DNA from: Gordonia sp. PDNC005
Lineage (GTDB): Bacteria > Actinomycetota > Actinomycetes > Mycobacteriales > Mycobacteriaceae
Assembly (NCBI RefSeq): GCF_016919385.1
Contig: NZ_CP070351.1
Span: 3,472,001 to 3,536,000, forward strand
Reading direction: 5' to 3'
Length of the DNA stretch: 64,000 nt
How positions within the stretch are numbered: the first letter of the stretch is position 1; every line of letters starts with the position of its first letter. Positions 16,683 to 25,175 of the stretch are shown here, in pieces. Below the pieces are notes generated by a model, which saw only the letters and a program-made list of their open reading frames with translations, did not search any database and was not told the DNA's origin. The position numbers were made by a program, and so were the translations under genes.

Positions 16683-17936
16683 ATGAGCCGCCCCCATGTG
16701 TCGCACCAGAACCTCAATCTGCGGACGATCGAGCAGTCCGAGAAGCTGCAGAACGTCTGCTACGAGATCCGCGGACCGGTGCACGCGCACGCATCGCGAC
16801 TCGAGGCGGAGGGACACCGGATCCTCAAACTGAACATCGGCAATCCGGCCATCTTCGGCTTCGAGGCCCCCGATGTGATCCTGCGCGACATGATCCACGC
16901 GCTCCCCTACTCGCAGGGGTACTCGGAATCGGCGGGCGTACTGTCTGCCCGCCGTGCCGTCGTGACCCGCTACGAGCTGATCCCCGACTTCCCGTACTTC
17001 GACGTCGACGACGTCCTGCTCGGCAACGGCGTGTCCGAGCTGATCACGATGACGATGCAGGCGCTCCTCAACAACGGGGACGAAGTCCTGATCCCGGCGC
17101 CCGACTACCCGCTGTGGACCGCGATGACAGCTCTCTCCGGCGGCACCCCGGTGCACTACAAGTGCGACGAGGACAACGGCTGGAATCCGTCGATCGAGGA
17201 CATCGAATCGAAGATCACGCCCAACACCAAGGCGATCGTCGTCATCAACCCGAACAACCCGACGGGTGCCGTCTACTCACGAGAGGTGCTGCAGAAGCTC
17301 GTCGACGTCGCGCGGAAGCACTCGCTGCTGATCCTCGCCGACGAGATCTACGACAAGATCCTGTACGACGACGCCGAGCACATCAACGTCGCGTCGCTGG
17401 CACCCGACCTGCTGGTGTTCACCTTCAACGGATTGTCGAAGGCGTACCGCGTGTGCGGCTACCGCGCGGGCTGGGTCGTGATGACCGGACCGAAGGACCA
17501 CGCGCGCGGCCTCATCGAGGGCATGGGCATCCTCGCGTCGACCCGTCTGTGTGCGAATGTGCCCGCCCAGCACGCCATCCAGGTGGCCCTCGGCGGCTAC
17601 CAGTCGATCAACGATCTTGTCCTTCCCGGAGGCCGGCTGCTCGAGCAGCGCAACATCACGTGGGACAAGCTCAACGAGATCCCCGGCGTGAGTTGCGTGA
17701 AGCCGATGGGCGCGCTGTACGCCTTCCCGCGCCTCGATCCCGAGGTCCACGAGATCCACAACGACGAGAAGTTCGTCCAAGATCTCCTGCTTCAGGAGAA
17801 GATCCTCGTGGTCCAAGGATCGGGATTCAACATGTCCGACAACGAACACTTCCGGATCGTCACCCTGCCGTGGGCGCGCGACCTGGCGGACGCTGTGGAG
17901 AGGATCGGCAACTTCCTGTCGTCGTACCGCCAGTAG
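16683..17936 (+). CDS. Aminotransferase, alanine-type (AspC/AlaA class I PLP enzyme)
   Basis: The protein has 417 residues. The fold-type I aminotransferase motifs are in order: the substrate loop INPNNPTGAVYS, the cofactor Asp and Tyr in LADEIYDKI, and the PLP lysine in FNGLSKAYRVCGYRAGW, with the carboxylate-binding Arg later. It resembles the mycobacterial AspC (Rv0337c), which transfers amino groups between alanine or aspartate and 2-oxoglutarate. In Mycobacterium that gene also lies near the Fe-S reductase homologue found at 8352. Here about 5 kb of Ig-repeat genes separate them. The annotated specificity is from family resemblance only. Confidence 0.88.
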   Translation: MSRPHVSHQNLNLRTIEQSEKLQNVCYEIRGPVHAHASRLEAEGHRILKLNIGNPAIFGFEAPDVILRDMIHALPYSQGYSESAGVLSARRAVVTRYELIPDFPYFDVDDVLLGNGVSELITMTMQALLNNGDEVLIPAPDYPLWTAMTALSGGTPVHYKCDEDNGWNPSIEDIESKITPNTKAIVVINPNNPTGAVYSREVLQKLVDVARKHSLLILADEIYDKILYDDAEHINVASLAPDLLVFTFNGLSKAYRVCGYRAGWVVMTGPKDHARGLIEGMGILASTRLCANVPAQHAIQVALGGYQSINDLVLPGGRLLEQRNITWDKLNEIPGVSCVKPMGALYAFPRLDPEVHEIHNDEKFVQDLLLQEKILVVQGSGFNMSDNEHFRIVTLPWARDLADAVERIGNFLSSYRQ

Positions 17937-17946
17937 TCGAAACTCG

Positions 17947-17964
17947 CGCTAACAATTGTTAGCG
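17947..17964. promoter_or_regulatory. 18-bp perfect palindrome, candidate operator of the EphD operon
   Basis: CGCTAACAATTGTTAGCG is completely self-complementary. It lies 58 bp before the EphD-like start, where a repressor dimer would block the promoter. Its even symmetry suits a TetR-type regulator better than the MerR encoded at the end of the operon, whose sites usually have an interrupted symmetry. Confidence 0.6.
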
Positions 17965-18022
17965 TGTTATGTGTCACCGGTGGTACCGTGTCAACGAATA
18001 ATGGCACGATCGGAGACGACAC

Positions 18023-19789
18023 ATGACGGACTGGCAGCGCACCGACATCACGGCAGGCGCCGCGCGGATCGCGACGTTCGCGTACGGCGACACCACCGAC
18101 ACCAACCGCCCCGCGGTGGTCCTGGTGCACGGATGGCCCGACACGCATCACCTGTGGGACCGCATCGCCCCGCAGCTCGCAAAGCACTACCGCGTTTTCG
18201 CGTACGACACTCGCGGCTTCGGTGAGAGCGACCGTCCCACCGACGTGCCGTCGTACGCGCTGCCCGGCCTTGCGGAGGATCTGTTCGCCGTGATCGACGC
18301 AGTCACCGACGGTGGCAGTGCACACGTCGTCGCCCACGACTGGGGTTCGGTCCAGACGTGGGAGGCCGTGACCACGCCCGACGCCGAGAAGCGCATCAAG
18401 TCGTTCACCTCGGTGTCCGGCCCCAACCTCGACTTCCTCAGCGAATGGGCACGCGCCCAGCTCGCGTCGCCGACACCAGGGAACGTCGGGCGTGCACTGT
18501 CGCAGGTCGCGTCGTCCGCGTACACCGGCTTCTTCCAGATCCCCGGCGTCTCGGACGCGTTCTTCCGCGCGTTCGGCTCCGAGAAGATCTGGACCGAGTT
18601 CCTGCACACGATCGAGGGCACCCCGCGTGACAACGTGTCGTTCGCTCCGACGCTGCGCGAGGACATGATCTCCGGCCTCAAGCTGTACCGCGCGAACATT
18701 CGCGGCAAGCTCGCCCGCCCCGAACCGCGTCCGACGAAGGTCCCCGTTCTCGAGGTGGTCAACGACCGCGACATCGCGCTGCGCCCGGCGATCTTCGACC
18801 TGACCCACACGCACGCCGAGAAGCTATGGCGCAAGAGCGGCACGTCAGGCCACTGGCTGCCCTACACGAATCCCGACTACCTGGCGGACACCGCTCGCGA
18901 GTTCATCGACTTCGTCGAGAACGGCACATCGAGCGCCCCGAACACCATCGACCGCGCCCGTCAGTTCGGCAAGCCGCTCGCACTCACGGGCAAACTCGCC
19001 GTCATCACGGGCGCAGGCAGCGGCATCGGACGCGAGACGGCGTACGCGCTGGCCGCTCTCGGCTGCGAGGTGGTCCTCGCCGACATCAACGTCGCCAGCG
19101 CCGAGGAGACGGCCACCGAGTGCAAGGCGAAGGGTGTTCTCACCAACGTCTACGAGCTCGACGTCTCGAAGGTCGCCGCGGTGGACGAGTTCGCCGAAAC
19201 CGTCCGCGCCCGCCACGGCGTTCCGGACATCGTGATCAACAATGCGGGCATCGCGCTCGCAGGCAGCGCTCTCGCGGCGACGGACGAGCAACTCGATCGC
19301 CTCTTCGACATCAACGTTCGCGGCGTCATCTCCGGCAGCCGCGCGTTCGCCCGTCAGATGGTGGCCCGCGGAACCGGCGGCCACATCGTCAACCTGTCGT
19401 CGGCAGCGGCGTTCACCCCGTCCCGCGACCTCGGCCTGTACTCGGCGAGCAAGGCTGCGGTCCTCATGTTCTCCGAGAGCCTGCGCGCAGAGCTCGCCGA
19501 GCATCGCATCGGTGTGAGCGCGATCTGCCCCGGCATCGTCCACACGAACATCACGAGCAACACGCAGTTCGCGGGCGCCACCGATGAAGACGCCACGCGC
19601 GCCAAGATCGACGGGTTCTACGAGAAGCGCAATTACACCCCCGACCGCGTGGCACGCCAGATCGTCGACGCCGTCGTCTCGAACAAGGCCGTCGTGCCCG
19701 TGACACCGGAGGCCGAGTTCGGCTACCGCGTTTACCGATTCTTCCCCTGGGCGTCGCGCATCGCCGCACGTCAGAAGCTGAACGGATAG
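18023..19789 (+). CDS. ephD: Alpha/beta hydrolase-SDR fusion (EphD-like)
   Basis: The protein has 588 residues. Residues 1-300 form an epoxide-hydrolase-type alpha/beta hydrolase: HGWPDTHHLW oxyanion region, nucleophile Asp in VVAHDWGSVQ, and a late GHWLPYTNPDYLADT His block. Residues 315-588 form a short-chain dehydrogenase: TGAGSGIGRETA cofactor motif, NNAGIAL, and the catalytic Tyr/Lys in LYSASKAAVL. Mycobacterial EphD (Rv2214c) has the same fusion and length and acts on mycolic-acid-type epoxides. Here it heads an operon with a PF10118 protein 9 bp downstream and an electron-transfer reductase, suggesting it processes an oxygenated lipid. Confidence 0.87.
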   Translation: MTDWQRTDITAGAARIATFAYGDTTDTNRPAVVLVHGWPDTHHLWDRIAPQLAKHYRVFAYDTRGFGESDRPTDVPSYALPGLAEDLFAVIDAVTDGGSAHVVAHDWGSVQTWEAVTTPDAEKRIKSFTSVSGPNLDFLSEWARAQLASPTPGNVGRALSQVASSAYTGFFQIPGVSDAFFRAFGSEKIWTEFLHTIEGTPRDNVSFAPTLREDMISGLKLYRANIRGKLARPEPRPTKVPVLEVVNDRDIALRPAIFDLTHTHAEKLWRKSGTSGHWLPYTNPDYLADTAREFIDFVENGTSSAPNTIDRARQFGKPLALTGKLAVITGAGSGIGRETAYALAALGCEVVLADINVASAEETATECKAKGVLTNVYELDVSKVAAVDEFAETVRARHGVPDIVINNAGIALAGSALAATDEQLDRLFDINVRGVISGSRAFARQMVARGTGGHIVNLSSAAAFTPSRDLGLYSASKAAVLMFSESLRAELAEHRIGVSAICPGIVHTNITSNTQFAGATDEDATRAKIDGFYEKRNYTPDRVARQIVDAVVSNKAVVPVTPEAEFGYRVYRFFPWASRIAARQKLNG

Positions 19790-19798
19790 GACCACACC

Positions 19799-20713
19799 AT
19801 GACCGCAGTGCACGCTAACCGTTCCACCCCCGAGACCGATCCGGGCGAGGTGGAGCTGCACGCCCGCAACGTCGCGTTCGACCTCTCGAAGACACCTCTT
19901 CACTGGATTCCCGGGGCTCCCGTCTCCTCGAACATGATCACCGTCCTCAACCTGCTGCTGCCCGAGGGCGAGCGCTGGTTCGTGGAGACCTTCAACGAAG
20001 CACTCCCGATGATCAAGGACGAGAAGCTCGCGACCGCGATGCGCGGCTTCGTCGGCCAGGAGGCGATGCACGCCGAGGTTCACGACAAGGCCGTCGAGAA
20101 CTGGCTGACACGCCACGGGGTGGACGCGACCGGCTACATCGAGCAGATGGAATGGATCTTCCGCAAAGTCCTCGGACCGCGCCAGGGCCAGACGCCGGAG
20201 CAGGACCTCAAGCACCTCATCGAGCGTCTCTGGCTGATCGCGGCGATCGAGCACTACACGGCGCTGCTCGGCGATTTCGCCTTGAACTCCACGTGGGTCG
20301 AGAACGGCGCCGATCCGAACATGGCCGACATGTTCGTCTGGCACGGTGCGGAGGAAGTAGAGCACCGGGCCGTCGCGCACGATGCCGCGGCCTACTTCGG
20401 CGACACCCCGCTCCGGCGTGGTCGTGCGATGGCGCTCGCGATGCCGTTCCTGGCGATTCTGCTGGTCCGCGGTTTCCGCTTCATCAACAGCCAGGACCCG
20501 CTGTACGACGACATGAGCGTCCCCGCCAAGTACAGGAAGTACGTCAAGGACTACTTCGTCGAATCGCGACGTGGGTTGTTCCCGAAGATCGGCGGCCTCG
20601 TGTGGGCCACGGCCACCTACTTCAAGCCGGGCTTCCATCCGAACGACATCGGTGACACCGCGCAGGCTGTCGCCTACTTGGCGTCGTCGCCGGGCGCTCG
20701 TCGCGCGGGGTGA
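19799..20713 (+). CDS. PF10118 'metal-dependent hydrolase' with a ferritin-like diiron motif pattern
   Basis: The protein has 304 residues and is recognisable as the predicted metal-dependent hydrolase family PF10118. The residues E58/E63, E88-A-M-H91, E151 and E186-V-E-H189 repeat the E...ExxH...E...ExxH order of four-helix diiron oxygenases and desaturases. They fall in segments that look helical. The gene is 9 bp after the EphD-like gene and 4 bp before a flavin/2Fe-2S reductase gene, which is the usual electron donor for such oxygenases. I infer an oxygenase or desaturase rather than a hydrolase; the sequence alone cannot prove it. The C-terminus has a hydrophobic segment near residue 216. 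Confidence 0.75.
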   Translation: MTAVHANRSTPETDPGEVELHARNVAFDLSKTPLHWIPGAPVSSNMITVLNLLLPEGERWFVETFNEALPMIKDEKLATAMRGFVGQEAMHAEVHDKAVENWLTRHGVDATGYIEQMEWIFRKVLGPRQGQTPEQDLKHLIERLWLIAAIEHYTALLGDFALNSTWVENGADPNMADMFVWHGAEEVEHRAVAHDAAAYFGDTPLRRGRAMALAMPFLAILLVRGFRFINSQDPLYDDMSVPAKYRKYVKDYFVESRRGLFPKIGGLVWATATYFKPGFHPNDIGDTAQAVAYLASSPGARRAG

Positions 20714-20717
20714 ACCG

Positions 20718-21839
20718 ATGAATCATCTGATGCATCCGCATGAGACGACGCTGGTCACCGAGCCGCCGCACCTCCAGGGGCGGTGGCGACGCGACCCGCT
20801 GATGCGCCTGATCACCGGCATCGGCAAGACCTGGTTCCCGTTCTGGGGAAGTCTCGAACCATTGCGGGAGACCGCCGAGAACAACGGCATTCAGGTGCTC
20901 GAGATCGTCGGCCGCGAGGTAGTGGCCAACGACGACAACGTGATCGCGTTGACGTTCGCGGCACCGGATCGATCGGTCCTCCCCGAATGGCACGCCGGGG
21001 CTCACCTCGACCTGTTGCTGCCGTCGGGCCGCATGCGCGAGTATTCGCTGTGCGGCGATCCCGGCGACCGGACGACGTACCGGGTGGCAGTCCGCCGCAT
21101 TCCGGGTGGCGGCGGCGGTTCGGTGGAGGTCCACGACGACCTCGCCGTCGGCGACACCATCTCGATCAAGGGGCCGCGCAACGCGTTCCCGTTGGCGATG
21201 CCCGGCTACGGCTCCCCGGTGGGACGCCTGCGGTTCGTCGCCGCGGGCATCGGCATCACACCGATCCTGCCGATGGTCGCGATCGCCGACCGATTCGGGC
21301 TCGACTGGTCGATGATCTACACCGGCCGGACACTCGACTCCATCCCTTTCCGCGACGAGCTCGCACGCTACGGCGACCGTGTTCAGATCCGCACCGACGA
21401 CGACCACGGTCTGCCCACGATGACCGAACTGGTCGGCGACATCGGTGATGACGGCCTCGCCGTCTACTGCTGCGGTCCGACGCCGATGCTCGAGGCGCTT
21501 CGTGTCCACCTCGTCGATCGCGCCGACGTGGAACTGCACTATGAGCGGTTCTCACCGCCGCCGATCGAGAACGGCACCGAGTTCGAGATCCGTCTCTCCT
21601 CGACAGGCGAGACGCAGACCGTCGCCGCCGACGAGTCTGTGCTGACGGCGCTGCGCCGACTCCGCCCGAACACCCCGTACTCGTGCCAGCAGGGCTTCTG
21701 CGGCACGTGCAAGCTGCGGGTGTCCGACGGCGTCGTCGATCACCGAGACGGCAGCCTGATGGAACCCGAGCGCGAGGCGGGCTACTTCCTGCCGTGTGTC
21801 TCGCGCTGCGACTCGGACTCTCTCACTATCGACGCCTGA
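20718..21839 (+). CDS. PDR/VanB-type reductase (flavin + NAD + C-terminal 2Fe-2S ferredoxin)
   Basis: The protein has 373 residues. After a 60-residue leader it has an FAD/FMN domain (MREYSLCGDPGDRTTYRVAVRR, the RxYS motif), an NAD domain (FVAAGIGITPILPMV and VYCCGPTPML), and a plant-type ferredoxin domain with CQQGFCGTCK and a late Cys in FLPCVSRC. It passes electrons from NAD(P)H to an oxygenase. The start is ATG 20718, immediately after the upstream stop. An in-frame start at 20571 would lie inside the preceding gene. It is the likely donor for the PF10118 protein. Confidence 0.88.
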   Translation: MNHLMHPHETTLVTEPPHLQGRWRRDPLMRLITGIGKTWFPFWGSLEPLRETAENNGIQVLEIVGREVVANDDNVIALTFAAPDRSVLPEWHAGAHLDLLLPSGRMREYSLCGDPGDRTTYRVAVRRIPGGGGGSVEVHDDLAVGDTISIKGPRNAFPLAMPGYGSPVGRLRFVAAGIGITPILPMVAIADRFGLDWSMIYTGRTLDSIPFRDELARYGDRVQIRTDDDHGLPTMTELVGDIGDDGLAVYCCGPTPMLEALRVHLVDRADVELHYERFSPPPIENGTEFEIRLSSTGETQTVAADESVLTALRRLRPNTPYSCQQGFCGTCKLRVSDGVVDHRDGSLMEPEREAGYFLPCVSRCDSDSLTIDA

Positions 21840-21906
21840 CCGCTCTTCGAACGTGCCCTTCCTGGTCTTCGAGCGCAGTCGAGATGGACTTTGACAGAAT
21901 GCACGG

Positions 21907-22671
21907 GTGACCGAGTACCGAATCGACGATCTGGCGCACGCCGCGGGCACCACCACACGCAATGTCCGCGGGTACCAGGACCGCGGGCTGATTCCGCGTC
22001 CCATCCGCCGGGGTCGGATCGCGATCTACAACGATGAGCACCTCGCTCAGCTGCGAGTGATCAACGACCTGCTGGGTCGTGGGTTCACGATGCAGCACAT
22101 CGGCGAGTTTTTCGAGCGGATGCGTCAGGGCGAGGATCTCGCCGAGGTGCTCGGTCTGCGCGAGATGGTGTCGGAGCCGTGGTCGCGAACTCCGTCGGAG
22201 ACGGTGTCCGCCGCAGAACTGCATGAACTGCTGGGCACCGACGACGCCGAGCTTCTCGCTCGGGTGCAGGCGTCGGGTCTGATCGAACCGGTCGGCGACG
22301 AGACTCCGCCGGCTCAGTACTTGATCACGGACACCGAGAGCATCGACGGCTACGTGCGTCTGATGGCGATCGGCGTGCCGTTGGAGTACATCCTCGGCCT
22401 GCAGAGCAAGCTCGACGACGACATGGACCGCGCCGCGCACACGCTGATCTCAGCGGGTCGCAGCGCCATCACCGAGGGCAGGTTCGACGGCTGGATCCCG
22501 GAGAGCGACGAGGAGTCGGGGTGGGCGTCGCTGTTCCTCGGCGAACTGCGTCGCACGGGCCGTGTCGCCGCGCACAACACGCTGTACCGAGCACTCGACC
22601 GCGAACTGTCCCGCCAGCTGGACGACTACCTGTCCATCGCCCGGGAGCGCAAACACGCCGCCGAGTCCTGA
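21907..22671 (+). CDS. MerR family transcriptional regulator
   Basis: The protein has 254 residues and a GTG start. The N-terminal winged-helix is of MerR type (YRIDDLAHAAGTTTRNVRGYQDRGLIPRPIRRGRIAIYNDEHLAQL). The C-terminal 170 residues form a helical effector region without the Cys pairs of metal sensors. It lies 67 bp after the reductase and is probably the last gene of the EphD operon. No MerR-type interrupted palindrome is obvious at the head of that operon, so its target may be elsewhere. Confidence 0.85.
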   Translation: MTEYRIDDLAHAAGTTTRNVRGYQDRGLIPRPIRRGRIAIYNDEHLAQLRVINDLLGRGFTMQHIGEFFERMRQGEDLAEVLGLREMVSEPWSRTPSETVSAAELHELLGTDDAELLARVQASGLIEPVGDETPPAQYLITDTESIDGYVRLMAIGVPLEYILGLQSKLDDDMDRAAHTLISAGRSAITEGRFDGWIPESDEESGWASLFLGELRRTGRVAAHNTLYRALDRELSRQLDDYLSIARERKHAAES

Positions 22672-22679
22672 TCAACGCC

Positions 22680-22701
22680 CGCCGGCAGAGAGACGCCGGC
22701 G
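22680..22701. terminator. Hairpin between convergent MerR and membrane protein genes
   Basis: A 7-bp stem CGCCGGC/GCCGGCG with an 8-base AG-rich loop can serve both convergent genes. Confidence 0.5.
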
Positions 22702-22703
22702 CG

Positions 22704-23849
22704 CTACCGGACGACGATCGGCGGGAGGCCGGGGATCGGGTTCGGCACGGTCCGGCGGTGCGGGCCGGGCGAAGGATTGCGGCCGGTCGACGGCTTCTTC
22801 GTCGTCTTCTTCGGCGGCGGCGGTGGCGGAGGCGTCGTATAGCGGAGCATCGTCGAGCGGGCCGCCGCGAGTTCGGCCGGGTCAGCCGAGTTCGGGATGT
22901 GTTCAGGTGCCGATGTCGACGTCGAACCCGTGGTCGTTGCCGCACTGCCGGAATCGTTGACCGACGCCATGTTCGGACCGGCATGTTCGTGGAGGTTCAT
23001 CGCAACGGCCGCGCCTGCGCCACCGAGTCCCAGCAGAAGCGCTATCGACGCTGCTGCTGTCCAGCGAATTCGGCGCTTGGCCTGGTGCTCGCGAGCGGCT
23101 CGCTCCTCGTCACTCTCCTCGAAGTCGTCCTCGGCGACCGGGGCGTCGAACTGGACGTCCCCGTTGGCGTCGAGTTGGTAGTCGGCGGGGTCGATGCCTG
23201 CCGCGCTGAACGACAGCGGACCACTCTCGGTGGTGTCGGTCCATGCGAGTTTCGAGGGTGCGTCGTCGACGCGGTCGAGCAGGCCTGTCGGGCGCTCGTC
23301 TCCGCCGAACGTGGTCGGAAACGGATCGCCAGGCAGGAGCGCGCTGAATCCGCGTTCGGTGAATGCCTCCCATAGTCCGGGCCAGAGGTCGGTCCCGGGG
23401 CCGAGGAGGATGGCGTCGACGGGGGCCGGGCCTGCCAGTTCGATCAGCATGCCGTGAAGTCGGTTCACTTCTGGGACGGTCGCCTCGACCATCTCCAGTC
23501 GCGTGACGGACACGAACTTGAGGGTGCCGCGGCCCATCGCGAGTGCGGAGTCGCGGTCGCCGATGGACTCTCGAGCCCGCGACGCCAGGTCCACGAGTTC
23601 GTCGAACACATCGGCGTCGGACGCCTCGGGGACCTTTCCGTTCTCCAGCAGCTCACCTGCGATCCTCATGTCCAGCACGGGCGGGACGATCCGGGGCTCA
23701 CGAAGTTCGGCGAGCACATCGCGGGAGCCGGTCACACGGCCCATCCACACGCCGGAGTCGCCGAACGTGACAGCGAGCACGGCACCCGTGGGGACGGGCG
23801 GGACAGTGAATCCCGCCAACCATGCAAGGGCGCCGCGTGCGTCGGTCAT
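22704..23849 (-). CDS. Uncharacterised single-span protein with Pro-rich C-terminus
   Basis: The protein has 381 residues and is of no family I recognise. Residues 1-250 are a soluble domain starting with LAVTFGDSGVWMGRV, reminiscent of actin-like or Hsp70-like first strands, but without a clear phosphate motif. An acidic linker (VAEDDFEESDEE) precedes one membrane span near residues 271-290. The outside part is Ser/Thr-rich and then Pro-rich (a run of seven prolines followed by KKTTKKPS), ending in GLPPIVVR. The topology suggests a cytoplasmic sensor joined to a cell-wall-spanning tail. The 3' neighbour on the same strand is dcd, which starts upstream of it. Confidence 0.65.
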   Translation of the reverse strand: MTDARGALAWLAGFTVPPVPTGAVLAVTFGDSGVWMGRVTGSRDVLAELREPRIVPPVLDMRIAGELLENGKVPEASDADVFDELVDLASRARESIGDRDSALAMGRGTLKFVSVTRLEMVEATVPEVNRLHGMLIELAGPAPVDAILLGPGTDLWPGLWEAFTERGFSALLPGDPFPTTFGGDERPTGLLDRVDDAPSKLAWTDTTESGPLSFSAAGIDPADYQLDANGDVQFDAPVAEDDFEESDEERAAREHQAKRRIRWTAAASIALLLGLGGAGAAVAMNLHEHAGPNMASVNDSGSAATTTGSTSTSAPEHIPNSADPAELAAARSTMLRYTTPPPPPPPKKTTKKPSTGRNPSPGPHRRTVPNPIPGLPPIVVR

Positions 23850-23850
23850 G

Positions 23851-24420
23851 TCAATCGGTCTGGAAGTTCAGGTAGGCCTTCGACGGCGTCGGACCGCGCT
23901 GCCCCTGGTACTTGGAGCCGACAGCGGCGCTGCCGTACGGATTCTCTGCCGGACTGGACAGGCGGATGAGGCACAGCTGCCCGATCTTCATGCCCGGCCA
24001 CAGGGTGATCGGAAGGTTCGCGACGTTCGACAGTTCCAGCGTGATGTGCCCGCTGAAGCCGGGGTCGATGAAGCCCGCCGTCGAATGGGTGAGGAGACCG
24101 AGGCGGCCGAGCGACGACTTGCCTTCGAGTCGTCCCGCGAGGTCGTCGGGGAGCGAGAGGACTTCGAGCGTCGACCCGAGAACGAACTCGCCGGGATGCA
24201 GAACGAACGGTTCACCCTCGACCGGCTCAACGAGCGTGGTCAGCTCGTCCTGCTGCTGCTTCGGGTCGATGTGGGTGTACTTGGTGTTGTTGAAGACGCG
24301 GAACAGCCCGTCCAGACGCACGTCGACGCTCGACGGTTGGACCATGGCCTCGTCGAACGGTTCGACGCCCAGCCGTCCCCCGCCGATCTCGGCACGGATG
24401 TCGCGATCAGATAACAGCAC
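23851..24420 (-). CDS. dcd: dCTP deaminase
   Basis: The 189-residue enzyme deaminates dCTP in thymidylate synthesis; actinobacterial members may also release pyrophosphate and give dUMP directly. The protein starts at GTG 24420 ([12 protein letters not shown]), matching the family start. A longer frame to 24618 has an unrelated N-terminus and overlaps the divergent lipocalin gene. Hallmarks are [52 protein letters not shown] with the catalytic Glu, and [13 protein letters not shown]. Confidence 0.94.
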   Translation of the reverse strand: MLLSDRDIRAEIGGGRLGVEPFDEAMVQPSSVDVRLDGLFRVFNNTKYTHIDPKQQQDELTTLVEPVEGEPFVLHPGEFVLGSTLEVLSLPDDLAGRLEGKSSLGRLGLLTHSTAGFIDPGFSGHITLELSNVANLPITLWPGMKIGQLCLIRLSSPAENPYGSAAVGSKYQGQRGPTPSKAYLNFQTD

Positions 24421-24574
24421 ACGAAGAGCGTACTGGAATTTCGGGCCGATCTTGACATCCGCCGTCGTGACAGTTGTTGACATCTCACGTCCGCGGCGGC
24501 CCATCCGATACTGTTTCGGCTCCGAATCGCCTGGTGTTCCTGCTCGCAGATTTCCACCAGATCGGAGAATCTCC

Positions 24575-25156
24575 ATGATCCGTCGTCTTGTCGTCGCCGC
24601 GCTGGTCGCACTGACCACCGCAGCCGTGGCACCCCTCGGCGCGACCGCTCACGCCGCTCCTCTGCAACCTGTCCCTCGTGTGGACCTCACCCGCTATCTC
24701 GGCGTGTGGCACCAGGTCGCGGCGAACCCGGCGCCCTTCAACATCGACTGCGTCCGCGACACGACTGCGCGGTATTCGCTGATCGATTCCCGGACGATCC
24801 GGGTGAAGAACTCGTGCACCACTGTCACCGGCACCACACGGTCGATCGTGGGCCGGGCGCGAGTCAACGGTCCCGCCTCATTGCATGTCTCGTTCCCGGG
24901 CGTTCCCGGGCAGTCGGCCGTGGATGGCCCGAGTAATTACCTGGTGGCCTACATCGCCGACGACTACTCGTGGGCCCTCGTCGGCGACCCGACACGGCTG
25001 TCGGGGTTTGTGCTCTCACGTTCGGGTTCTGTCGACCGCGCGAAGTGGCGGAGCATCCGGTCGGTCGTGGAGCGGAAGGGCTACAACGCGTGCTTGATGC
25101 TGACGTCGCCGGTCACCGGAGGGATGCGTGACATCCGGCCCCTGTGCACTGTCTGA
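24575..25156 (+). CDS. Secreted lipocalin-like protein
   Basis: The protein has 193 residues with a signal peptide ([19 protein letters not shown], cleavage near AHAAP). The mature part begins with [14 protein letters not shown], the GxW motif of lipocalins, and ends with Cys-containing strands. Two Cys pairs may form disulfides. Blc-type lipocalins bind lipids or membrane breakdown products at the cell surface. The start ATG 24575 has GGAGA upstream. It is convergent with the photolyase gene. Confidence 0.82.
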   Translation: MIRRLVVAALVALTTAAVAPLGATAHAAPLQPVPRVDLTRYLGVWHQVAANPAPFNIDCVRDTTARYSLIDSRTIRVKNSCTTVTGTTRSIVGRARVNGPASLHVSFPGVPGQSAVDGPSNYLVAYIADDYSWALVGDPTRLSGFVLSRSGSVDRAKWRSIRSVVERKGYNACLMLTSPVTGGMRDIRPLCTV

Positions 25157-25175
25157 AGCCACGGCAGGAGTGAGG

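Noticed and set aside
18845..20638. 597-codon open frame opposite ephD and the PF10118 gene
   Set aside because: It spans two well-supported plus-strand genes and encodes a compositionally odd protein.
23851..24618. Longer dcd start at 24618
   Set aside because: The extra 66 residues are atypical, overlap the divergent lipocalin gene and are absent in the family, which begins at the LLSDRDI strand.
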